Of a DNA stretch of 64,000 nt, positions 42,719-50,236 are shown one piece after another. Within the stretch, counting starts at the first letter, position 1; each line of letters begins with the position of its first letter. The notes under the pieces are model-generated. The model did no database searches. It was given only the letters and a program-made list of their open reading frames with translations, and was not told the DNA's origin. Made by a program: the position numbers and the translations under genes. Source of the DNA: JAKEFM01 sp035695825. Its GTDB lineage: Bacteria; Planctomycetota; UBA1135; JAKEFM01. The stretch covers positions 62,001 through 126,000 of the forward strand of contig DASRRH010000034.1 of the NCBI GenBank assembly GCA_035695825.1, written 5' to 3'.

Positions 42719-43138
42719 GGGCAAGACGGGAAACCCCTCTCTCGCCGCGGCCTCGGCGAGGCGTCGATCGAGCGTGACGAAGGGAAGGCGCTACGGCCGT
42801 CCCGCGGCCCCGACGATCGCCGCGGCGAGCTGGAGGGCGTCTCCGGCCCGCAGCGGATGCGCGTCGAGGAGTCGCTGGGCCCTGTCCCTCACGGAGGAGA
42901 CGGCGTCGACCTCGGAGAAGGACCGCCGCATGGCTTCGAAGTCTTCCCAAAGGATCTCGCGCTCCGCCGGGTCGATCGCGCCGGATCTCACGTCTCGCGC
43001 CAGGCCGGAGCGGAGCTCGACGGGCGTGAGGAGCCAGATCATCCCTCGGGGGTCGTCGCCGAGAAGTCCCGCCAGCTCCCGTCCGCGCGCTTCGTAGCCG
43101 AGGACCGCGAGGAGGGCGGAGGAGTCCCAGAATCTCAC
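42719..43138 (-). pseudogene. vapC: VapC-like PIN-domain toxin, truncated by an internal stop
   Basis: The frame starts with GTG at 43138, overlapping the antitoxin stop as GTGA, and has PIN acids Asp5 (FWDSSALL), Glu41 (PVELRSG) and Asp100 (AGDALQLAA). It stops at a TAG (42793-42791) after 115 residues. In the same frame directly after the stop comes RLPFVTLDRRLAEAAAREGF and PVLP, the usual VapC end with the fourth conserved aspartate. A single base change has probably cut the toxin, likely inactivating it. The sequence otherwise looks intact, so the event may be recent. Confidence 0.8.
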
Positions 43139-43449
43139 CGCGATTCCTCCCTCTCCTCGAGGATCGCCTCGTACAGGGGAGCTCCGCGAGAAACGGGTCC
43201 GCGTCGGCGCCGCTTCTCCAGGAATCCAGCCGGCAGGCGCCCCGTCCCCCGGCGGATCAGCCCCCGGCGCTCGAGGGAGTCGAGCCACTCGGCGTCGGTC
43301 CTCGGCTGTCCCGGGGGGTGGGCCGCGATTGGGCGGATCTCCGCGATCGGCTTGGTCCGGTCGAGCACGATCAGGGTACCTCCGGCGCGCACGTGGTCGA
43401 GGTAGCGGCTGAGGTGGTCGCGGAGCTCGGAGATCTTGACCCGCTTCAT
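43135..43449 (-). CDS. Phd/YefM-like antitoxin (VapB-type partner)
   Basis: This 104-residue protein begins MKRVKISELRDHLSRYLDHVRAGG and continues LIVLDRTKPIAEIRP, the N-terminal DNA-binding fold of the Phd/YefM antitoxins. The charged C-terminal part would wrap the PIN toxin encoded next, with which it overlaps as GTGA. Such antitoxins repress their own operon. The toxin is broken here, so the antitoxin may persist for other reasons or simply be decaying. Confidence 0.88.
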   Translation of the reverse strand: MKRVKISELRDHLSRYLDHVRAGGTLIVLDRTKPIAEIRPIAAHPPGQPRTDAEWLDSLERRGLIRRGTGRLPAGFLEKRRRRGPVSRGAPLYEAILEEREESR

Positions 43450-43530
43450 GGCGCCATCCTAGCCAGATCGGCGCGGGGGGTTGAAACGCACGGAGTCGGC
43501 GCCTTCGCAGGCGGACCGCGGAGGGGACGA

Positions 43531-43560
43531 AAAGGGGGCGGCGCGTCGCGCGCCGCCCCC
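43531..43560 (-). terminator. Intrinsic terminator (minus strand)
   Basis: A perfect 12-bp stem, GGGGGCGGCGCG with CGCGCCGCCCCC around a 3-base loop, is followed on the minus strand by TTTCG. It lies after the stop of the small remnant frame at 43594, so it probably ended transcription of the gene that remnant came from. It is oriented towards the VapBC-like pair. Confidence 0.65.
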
Positions 43561-43593
43561 TCCGGGAATGGGGCCTTCGAGGAGGCCCCCCGC

Positions 43594-43719
43594 TCAGTTG
43601 AGCGGGCAGTTGATCTCGTTCGCGCTCGCGAGGAACGTCGCGAGCGGTTCGTAGGTGTCCGTGAGAAGGGCCTTCCGGATCGCTTCGATGAGGCCGGGGA
43701 CGACTCTCCACGCGTGCAC
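43594..43719 (-). pseudogene. C-terminal remnant of an unknown gene
   Basis: A 41-residue frame reads VPGLIEAIRKALLTDTYEPL then ATFLASANEINCPLN and is followed by a strong terminator. It has good protein-like composition but no proper start, only a GTG at 43719 without a ribosome-binding site. It may be the end of a lost gene or a very small protein. Confidence 0.35.
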
Positions 43720-43885
43720 GGATCGACGTCGCGCGAGGCCCGATGCGCTGCATCCGGGCGACGCTTCGAGGCGCTACCGCCCTCGGGGACGGCGTCGATC
43801 CATTCCCCCTGTCGGCAGGTGAAGAGTATCCCGTGCCCGGGTGCGCGGTCGGGCCTGTCCGGCGCCGGAACGGACGCGGGCCCGC

Positions 43886-45286
43886 TCAGAACCTCTCGAG
43901 CCAGGCGGCGAAGCCCTCCTCGAGATCCTCGAGCCGGGTCCCGATCGTCCTCTCGAACAGCCTCTCGGCGTGGCTCCGGTCCGTCTTGTAGGGCGCCCCG
44001 ACCTCGGCGCCGATCGCGGAGCCGCGGCACATCGCCTCGAAGCGCTCGAGGCGGGCGGCGATCTCGGGCCCTGCGCCGCTCCGGAGGTAGCGCAGGAACG
44101 CCCAGGACTCCGCGTAGAAGCGAAGGCCCTTCTCGCGGTCCTTGTTCCAGAGCGCGAGCGGATCGATCGAGACGAGCTCCCGGAGAGGGAGGCGCTCCGC
44201 GCGCAGCGGCTCGACGCGGCGCCGCTCGAGGTTTCCGCCGACCTCGAGGTTCCCCTCCTCCCAGCGGAAGGTCCCCCTCCCTCCGTAGCTCTCGGCGAGG
44301 CCCTCCGCGTACCACCCCGGCATCACGGCGCGCGAGCAGCCGAAGTCGTAGAGGTGCGTGAGCTCGTGCAGCGCCACCCCCTGGAGGGTCGTCTCGTCGA
44401 GGCCCTCCTCGCACACGATCGCCACGAACGCGCCGTTGTCGGCGAAGCCGGCGAGCGCCTTGTGGGAGCCGAGGTCGGCGGACTCGAGGTAGGCGTCGTA
44501 GGTCTTGCGGTCGGAGAACGCGGCGAGGTGGAGGCGCCGGTCCGGGCGCGCGCCGAGGTCCGCCTCCAGGAGGGGGAGGAGGCGCGCGCCGAGCGTGTGG
44601 AGCGCCTCCGCGTCTTCCGCGCCCCGCGTGGACCGCACGCGGAGCTCCTCCGAGGACTTCTCCCAGATCTCTTTCACCCCGGGCAGCCGCGAGAGGAAGA
44701 GATCGCGCACGTAGAGGCGGCCGTTGATCTCGATCGCATCCCCGCGGATGCGCCGGGCGAGCTCGGCCGGGACGCGCCCCCCCTCGAGGAGGAGGGCGTC
44801 CCTCGCGTCGAACTGGAGGGGCTCGTCGCGCTCGAGGAGAAGCCTCCGGACCTCCGCGTGGGCCTCCTCCCCCAGGCCGTGCGCGAGCGCCCAGAGCGCG
44901 AGGTCGAGGCGCTCCTTGCGGTCCTGGCGGAGCAGCCTCGCCCCCTCCCGGGAGTAGGCGTCGATCCCCGCCCGCGTGGGCTTGGGCGCCTTCTTGCTCC
45001 AGAACTTCTCGTCGAGGTCCCGCATCAGGGCGAGGACCGTGGAGGCGCCCGGGTTCCGCCCCTCGGACACCTCGACCGCGAGGAGGATCTGCTCCGCGGC
45101 CTGGGTCGTGAGGCCGCTCTTCCGGAGATCCACCCCGCAGACGAGGTGGCGCTGGCCGCTGCGGACGAGGAACTCGAGCCGCCGCTTCTCGAACTCTCGG
45201 AGCGCCTCCTCCCGCCTCCCCTGCGCGGGGACTAGCGGAACGGCGAGGAGAAGCGCCGCGAGGGGGACGAGCAGGCGGTGGATCAC
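43886..45286 (-). CDS. Exported gluzincin-like metallopeptidase (DUF1570-type)
   Basis: The GTG at 45286 starts a signal peptide ending near VPAQG (residue 23); much longer upstream frames have none. The 466-residue protein has helical repeats in its first half, then a peptidase domain with HELTHLYDFG (His307, Glu308, His311) and WYAEGLAE (Glu328), giving a gluzincin-type zinc site. This is the same class as the peptidase domain in the 1219-residue fusion at 7142. Substrates are unknown. The gene is divergent from the VOC protein gene at 45422. Confidence 0.83.
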   Translation of the reverse strand: MIHRLLVPLAALLLAVPLVPAQGRREEALREFEKRRLEFLVRSGQRHLVCGVDLRKSGLTTQAAEQILLAVEVSEGRNPGASTVLALMRDLDEKFWSKKAPKPTRAGIDAYSREGARLLRQDRKERLDLALWALAHGLGEEAHAEVRRLLLERDEPLQFDARDALLLEGGRVPAELARRIRGDAIEINGRLYVRDLFLSRLPGVKEIWEKSSEELRVRSTRGAEDAEALHTLGARLLPLLEADLGARPDRRLHLAAFSDRKTYDAYLESADLGSHKALAGFADNGAFVAIVCEEGLDETTLQGVALHELTHLYDFGCSRAVMPGWYAEGLAESYGGRGTFRWEEGNLEVGGNLERRRVEPLRAERLPLRELVSIDPLALWNKDREKGLRFYAESWAFLRYLRSGAGPEIAARLERFEAMCRGSAIGAEVGAPYKTDRSHAERLFERTIGTRLEDLEEGFAAWLERF

Positions 45287-45421
45287 GCGCGGGACGAGGG
45301 AGGGCGAGGATACTGCGGTATCCTTGCTCTTCCCCGGCGACCCCCGGGGCCGTGCCGGGGCGGCGCGGACCCTCCGATCGAGCGAGCGGAGGGACCCTCC
45401 AGAGTCCAGCGAGGAGCGACC

Positions 45422-45856
45422 ATGGCCGTGAAACCGATTCCCGACGGATTCCACTCCGTGACCGCCTACCTCGTCGTCCGGGGGGTGCCGAAGCTGATCG
45501 ACTTCCTGCAGCGGGGCTTGGGGGGGGAGGAGCTCGAGCGCACCCAGATGCCGGATGGGACCGTGATGTGCGCCCAGGTCCGAATCGGCGACTCGATCGT
45601 GATGATGGGGGAGGCGCACGGCGAGCACGCGCCGTTTCCCGCCATGCTCTACCTCTACGTGCACGACACGGACGCCCTCTACCGGCGCGCGCTCAAGGCG
45701 GGCGCGACGTCGATCCAGGAGCCGGTGGACATGTTCTACGGGGACCGGAACGCCGGCGTGAAGGACCCCTGCGGCAACCAGTGGTGGATCGCCACGCACA
45801 AGGAGGACGTCTCGCCCGAGGAGGTCGCCAGGCGCGCCGCGGCGCACAAGAAGTAG
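45422..45856 (+). CDS. VOC superfamily (PhnB/glyoxalase-like) protein
   Basis: The ATG at 45422 follows GGAGCGACC. The 144-residue protein has the paired beta-alpha-beta-beta-beta modules of the vicinal oxygen chelate fold: FHSVTAYLVVRGVPKLIDFL, then VRIGDSIVMMGEA, LYLYVHDTDALYRRALKAGA and the closing FYGDRNAGVKDPCGNQWWIA. The last motif is typical of PhnB/YdcE-like proteins. The reaction is unknown for this subgroup. It lies 22 bases before the retropepsin-like gene. Confidence 0.92.
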   Translation: MAVKPIPDGFHSVTAYLVVRGVPKLIDFLQRGLGGEELERTQMPDGTVMCAQVRIGDSIVMMGEAHGEHAPFPAMLYLYVHDTDALYRRALKAGATSIQEPVDMFYGDRNAGVKDPCGNQWWIATHKEDVSPEEVARRAAAHKK

Positions 45857-45878
45857 TCGCGGATCCGCGGAGTCCCCC

Positions 45879-47219
45879 GTGCATCCGGGCCTCCTCCTCC
45901 CCCTCGCCGCGCTCGCGGGACCGGCGCAGGACCCGGACGCGCGCCCAGACTCCGCGAAGCCGCGGCTCGTCGCGGCCTCTCCGATGCCGCGCGTGGCGGC
46001 GGCCCTGCCGGGCTCCTTCTACCTCCTCCTCCCGGACCTCTGGATCGACGGGCGCGGCCCCTTCCCGGGTCTCCTCGACACGGGAGCGACCCGGACCGCC
46101 GTCGTGCCCGAGGTCGCATCCAGCCTCGGCCTCCCCCTCCTCCAGGTCCGGAAGGCCGGCACCGTCTTCGGCCCCGCGGGCTCGAGCGACCACTGGGTCG
46201 GCGAGCTCCGAGTCGGGGCGCAGAGGCTCCCGAGCCTCGCCGTGCAGTCGACCGCGCTGATCCAGCTCCCCGAGCTGCCGGGCGCCCTCCAGCCGAGCCT
46301 CCTTCTCGGGATGGAGGCGGTGTTGACGACCTCCGCCGTCCTCGACCTCGCGGGGGAGCGGCTCCACTTCCGGGGGCGCCCCGTCCGACCGCTGGCGGAC
46401 CTCCTGCGGGAGGGAGCCTTCGACCCGCCGCAGGCGGCCGGCCCGGAGACGCGGCGGGGGGATCCCCGCGTCGTCGAGGTGCCCGTGCAGCTCGAGGTGG
46501 GGCGGGCCTCGGCGAGGGTCGAGGTGCGCGTCGGCAAGGGGAACCAGGCCGTCCGCGCCGTCCTCGACACGGGGTTCCCCGCCCATCTGCGTCTCACGAA
46601 GAAGGCGCTCGCCGTCCTCGGGCTCCCCACGGATCCGGCGGAATGGCGCAGGCGCGGCGCCTTCCCGCGGGCGCTCCACGGCGCGGGTGGAGTCTCGGGG
46701 GTCGACCTCGTCGCGAGGCTCGAGTCTCTTTCCTTGGGTCCGGTGACGCTCTCGGCTCCCTTCGTCCATCTGGCGGGGCTCGAGGGACGGGAGCAGGAAT
46801 TCGCGTTCGAGGCGCTCCTCGGCTCGGCCGCGCTCTCCCCCTTCCCGAGGGTCGGGGTCGACGCGGGACGGAGCGTCCTCGAGCTCGAGCTCCCGCCCGA
46901 TGCGGCGGCGGGGCCCGACGGGTCGTTCGCGGTCCCCTCGGCCGGCGAATTCCTCGGCGTCGCCCTCGGCGCGCCGCTCCTCCCCTTCGGTCCCGAGCCC
47001 GAGGCCTTCCCCCGCGTGGCCGAGGTGTTTCCGGGAACGCCGGCCGCGAGGGCCGGCCTCGGCGAGGGGGACGTCCTGATCGAGGTCGACGGCTCCTCCG
47101 TCCGCGGCCTCGCCCCCGCGGTCGTCCACGCGCGCCTCTGGGCGCGGGCGGGCAGGCGCCTGAGCCTGCGGCTCCGAAGGGCGGAGAGCGGGGAGGCCTA
47201 CGCCGTCTCCCTTCCCTAG
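45879..47219 (+). CDS. Exported retropepsin-like aspartic protease with PDZ domain
   Basis: This 446-residue protein starts with GTG and a short signal peptide (PLAALAGPAQ). It has two retropepsin-like modules: one with LLDTGATRTAVV near residue 66 and a second with VLDTGFPAHLRL near 227, so both halves of a dimeric aspartic site may be supplied by one chain, although the second motif has F in place of the usual A/S. A PDZ domain follows near residues 365-440 (PGTPAARAGLGEGDVLIEVD). Periplasmic aspartyl-protease/PDZ proteins are common in Gram-negative bacteria. The stop is shared with the convergent gene in a CTAG. Confidence 0.85.
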   Translation: MHPGLLLPLAALAGPAQDPDARPDSAKPRLVAASPMPRVAAALPGSFYLLLPDLWIDGRGPFPGLLDTGATRTAVVPEVASSLGLPLLQVRKAGTVFGPAGSSDHWVGELRVGAQRLPSLAVQSTALIQLPELPGALQPSLLLGMEAVLTTSAVLDLAGERLHFRGRPVRPLADLLREGAFDPPQAAGPETRRGDPRVVEVPVQLEVGRASARVEVRVGKGNQAVRAVLDTGFPAHLRLTKKALAVLGLPTDPAEWRRRGAFPRALHGAGGVSGVDLVARLESLSLGPVTLSAPFVHLAGLEGREQEFAFEALLGSAALSPFPRVGVDAGRSVLELELPPDAAAGPDGSFAVPSAGEFLGVALGAPLLPFGPEPEAFPRVAEVFPGTPAARAGLGEGDVLIEVDGSSVRGLAPAVVHARLWARAGRRLSLRLRRAESGEAYAVSLP

Positions 47220-48820
47220 CGGATGTCGAAGTCCCTCGGGATGCTCGACAGACCGGTCGGCGCGAGGTTCGTGAAGGTCGGTGCCTTCACTCGCCAGGAG
47301 ACGAAGCCCATCACGGGGTCGGGCTGGTTGAGGTCGACGACGTCGATCCACTCGCAGTCCGCCGTCGCCCCGCCGCCGTCGATCGCGACGACGATCGAAC
47401 CGCGCGCGTGGACGCGGTGGTTCGAGATGTTGCCGCCGACCGCGTTCGTCGTGAAGGAGGCGAGCAGGGTGCCGAAGCTCGCGGAGGTCGTGTTGAGGTC
47501 GATCACGTAGTACTGCGGGCCCCCGCTCGTCATCCCGTCCCCGAGGACCCCGACGAGCGCTCCGCCCATCACGGCCACGGCCGAGCCGTGGTCGCCGGAG
47601 GTCGCGGGGGTGGGCCACGCCCCTCCGTTGATCAGCGTGAGCGGGGCGGGCCCCGTGAGGTCGACCACCGCGAACGTCCCGTTCCCCCCGGAGACGAAGA
47701 GGAGGGAGCCGTCGGGGGCGAAGTGGACGTCGTGGGGGTCGGCGGAGCCCGTGAAGCCGGTCAGGGTGAGGCTCGCGGCGAGCGAGAGGGGTGCAGGGGC
47801 CGCGGGGTTGATCGAATAGATCCGGACCGGCGGGTTGCCGTCGACCCCCGCGAGGACGGCGAGCATCGTCCCGTCCGGGCTGACGTCGAGGTTCACCGGC
47901 CCCGACCCCGCCGTCGCGTAGGAGATCGTCTGGACGGGGGCGGTCGGCAGCGAGCCGGGCAGCGACGAGAGGTCGAAGGCCTCGAGGAGAACGGTCGCGG
48001 AGGAGTTCCCCGAGGTGACGAAGAGGAGCGAGTTGTCGGGGGTCGTCTCGCACTCCCTCTGGCCGACCCAGTCGAAGATCGGGAGGCCGACCGGGATATC
48101 CCCGAGCGAGGCGTAGGTGACGATCCCCGCGGGGTCCGACGCAACGTCGAGGACGCGGACGAACTGGTTCACGGACTGGGAGCCGAGCGCGTAGGCGAAG
48201 CCGGCCTGCTCCGGGACCGCGACCTTCGGGCTGAAGTTGCTCGCGATGTTCCCCGAGAACCCGAGGTTTCCCGTCGCGCGGAACGAGGGGGGGACCGTCG
48301 TGAGGTCGAGGATCGCCATCTGCCCGGGCGCGTTCGCGCCGAAGGAGAAGTCCTGGAGCCCGAAGTAGGCCCGCGTCGGCGTCGGGTCGGGGAGGATCTC
48401 GACCGAGACAGCGTTCGTGAGCGCGATCCCGAGGGGGGGGAAGGCGCCGTTCGCGATCGCGACCTGCGCATAGGCTGTGCCGCCGACGATCGAGGGGGCC
48501 GGCGGGATCGGGATCGGGAGGGTCGTGAGCGGCGCGGGGAAGGGGATGAGAGCGGCCGTCGTGGGATCGACGAGGACGGTCAGCCCGAGGACGGGAAGCG
48601 AGACCGGGGCCCCCCCGACGAGGAGGAGCCCGCCGATCGGGTTCGTCGTCCCCGCGACCCGCAGCGAGAACGTGGGGCTCCCCGAGAAGGGGACCTGGCC
48701 TCCCGCGTCGAGCGTTCCCGCGAAGCCGGCCGGGGAGGGAGCCCCGTACGACAGGACCTGGGCGTGGGCCGTCGCGGCGAAGAAAAGAGAAACGAGACTC
48801 GGTCCGAGGAGCTTGCGCAT
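47216..48820 (-). CDS. Exported beta-propeller protein (YVTN-like)
   Basis: The ATG at 48820 starts a signal peptide cleaved near TAHAQ (residue 21); the longer upstream frame lacks one. The 534-residue protein has an apolar N-terminal domain of about 120 residues with PTFSLRVAGTTNPIGGLLLV, as in planctomycete secreted proteins, then propeller strands such as VNLDVSPDGTMLAVLAG, VHFAPDGSLLFVSGG and AVDLTGPAPLT-like repeats. No active site is seen. Its stop is on the opposite strand of the stop of the retropepsin-like gene (CTAG at 47216-47219). Confidence 0.82.
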   Translation of the reverse strand: MRKLLGPSLVSLFFAATAHAQVLSYGAPSPAGFAGTLDAGGQVPFSGSPTFSLRVAGTTNPIGGLLLVGGAPVSLPVLGLTVLVDPTTAALIPFPAPLTTLPIPIPPAPSIVGGTAYAQVAIANGAFPPLGIALTNAVSVEILPDPTPTRAYFGLQDFSFGANAPGQMAILDLTTVPPSFRATGNLGFSGNIASNFSPKVAVPEQAGFAYALGSQSVNQFVRVLDVASDPAGIVTYASLGDIPVGLPIFDWVGQRECETTPDNSLLFVTSGNSSATVLLEAFDLSSLPGSLPTAPVQTISYATAGSGPVNLDVSPDGTMLAVLAGVDGNPPVRIYSINPAAPAPLSLAASLTLTGFTGSADPHDVHFAPDGSLLFVSGGNGTFAVVDLTGPAPLTLINGGAWPTPATSGDHGSAVAVMGGALVGVLGDGMTSGGPQYYVIDLNTTSASFGTLLASFTTNAVGGNISNHRVHARGSIVVAIDGGGATADCEWIDVVDLNQPDPVMGFVSWRVKAPTFTNLAPTGLSSIPRDFDIR

Positions 48821-48957
48821 CGGAGACCTCGAGAGGATTCCAGGCCCCACCTCGCCGCGTCCTCGGAGTCTCCCGCTCGCCGCGGCATCTGTCAATGCGA
48901 GGGGGATCGTGGAAACGGACGCCGCGCCGCGTATCCTCCGCCCGACGACGCGACGCG

Positions 48958-50091
48958 ATGAAGACCTCCGCGGCTCCTCGTTCGCTCCTCCTCGCGTTCG
49001 CGCTCGCCGCCGCGGCCGGGTGCGCGAGTCCCGCATCGCGGCGGGAGGCGGAGGTGCGCGCACGGGAGAGGGAGGCCGTGTGGGGCTACCTACGTTCTAG
49101 GTACGACCGGGACGGGAACGGCAGGATCGAGCGGCCCGAGTACGACCGGGGCGATGCGGCGTTCGCGCGCCTCGACCGCGACGGCGACGGCTCGATCGGG
49201 CGGAGGGACTTCGATCGGGAGATCGTCCCGCCGCCGGACCTGGTCGTCCCGTACCTCCTCGTCCGCACGTTCGGGCCGGAGGATGCGGACTCGGTCGGCT
49301 TCGACGAGATCGAGCGGGGATTCGCGCGTCTCGACCGGGACGGAGACGGCCGCGTCTTCCGCGGGGAGTTCGAGGCGAAGTCTCCGCGGCAGGGGCCGGA
49401 CTTCTTCGCCTCGCTCCTTGCCGGGATCGACTGGGACGGCGATGGGGCGCTCGCACTCACCGAAGTGAAGTCGTTCTTCGAGCGCCACGATCGAGACGGC
49501 GACGGTCTCCTCGGGCAGATGGAGCGGTCGCTGCCGGGCAGGCCGCCGAGAGTGGGCGCCATCCCCGTCGCCAAACGGGAGAAAGCGCCCGACTTCACCC
49601 TCGCACGCCTGCGGGGCGAGGGGACGGTGACGCTCTCCTCCTTCGCCGGGAATCGGCCGGTCGCGCTCGTCTTCGGCAGCTTCACCTGACCGCCGTTCCG
49701 GGAATCGGCCGGTCGGCTGAAGGAGATCTGGGAGGAGCGCCGGGGCGAGGTCGAGTTCTTCGTCGTCTACATCCGCGAGGCACACGCGCTCGACTCGACC
49801 TGGCCGATCGCGGGGGGAGCCTCGCCGATCGTCGAGGAACCCCTGCGCTTCGAGGAGCGGTGCGCGGTCGCGGAGACCTGCGCGGGCCGCCTCGCCCTCG
49901 AGCCGATCCCGACGCTCGTCGACGACTTGGGCGACGGCGCCGAGAGGGCCTACGAGGCCTGGCCCGACCGGCTCGTCCTCGTCGACCGCGAGGGGCGCGT
50001 CGCGTATCGGAGCGGTCCGGGCCCCTTCGGGTTCAAGCCCGAGGAGCTCGCGGACGCGATTCGCCGGGAGCTCTCGGCAGGGGCGGAATAG
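48958..50091 (+). CDS. EF-hand/iodothyronine-deiodinase-like selenolipoprotein (UGA = Sec)
   Basis: The ATG at 48958 opens a lipoprotein signal (Cys22). Five EF-hand loops follow (about residues 50-61, 73-84, 126-137, 158-169, 178-189; for example DRDGNGRIERPE), then a thioredoxin-fold domain. The apparent stop UGA at 49687-49689 sits in FGSFT-U-PPF, exactly where iodothyronine deiodinases carry selenocysteine. The frame continues with hallmark deiodinase sequence: FFVVYIREAHALDSTWP, then PTLVDDLGDG, YEAWPDRLVLVDREG and GPGPFGFKPEEL, to TAG at 50089. The full product has 377 residues with Sec244. A hairpin with a GGUC apical loop 21 nt after the UGA fits a bacterial SECIS. Bacterial relatives are lipid-anchored redox proteins of unknown substrate, probably not thyroid hormone. 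Confidence 0.93.
49705..49720 (+). promoter_or_regulatory. Candidate bacterial SECIS element of the deiodinase-like gene
   Basis: TCGGCC (49705-49710) pairs with GGCTGA (49715-49720), one pair being G-U, around the tetraloop GGTC (49711-49714). The loop starts 21 nt after the UGA at 49687-49689. The spacing and the GGUC loop match the E. coli fdhF SECIS as I know it. It lies inside the coding sequence, as bacterial SECIS elements do. Confidence 0.7.
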
Positions 50092-50236
50092 GGGGACGGG
50101 GCTCGCCCGGGCCCGCGAGGCGCCGACCGACGTGGGTCGGCGGATCTCCGGACGGGTTAGCATCTCCGCGCTCTCCCTGCGAACCGGAGGACCAAGAGTG
50201 GACGGCGACCGGAGCGGGCGCTCGGGGCGGGAAGGG

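Larger units (their letters stand above)
43450..43885. other. Intergenic region with a gene remnant and a terminator
   Basis: This 436-base gap lies between the antitoxin gene and the metallopeptidase gene. It holds a strong minus-strand terminator (43531-43560) and a short minus-strand coding remnant (43594-43719), each listed separately. No other gene is credible. Confidence 0.5.

Noticed and set aside
49692..49709. An alternative hairpin with loop CGG and a bulged U just after the deiodinase UGA
   Set aside because: Its loop is only nine nt from the UGA, too close for a bacterial SECIS; the following GGUC hairpin fits the distance and loop rules better.
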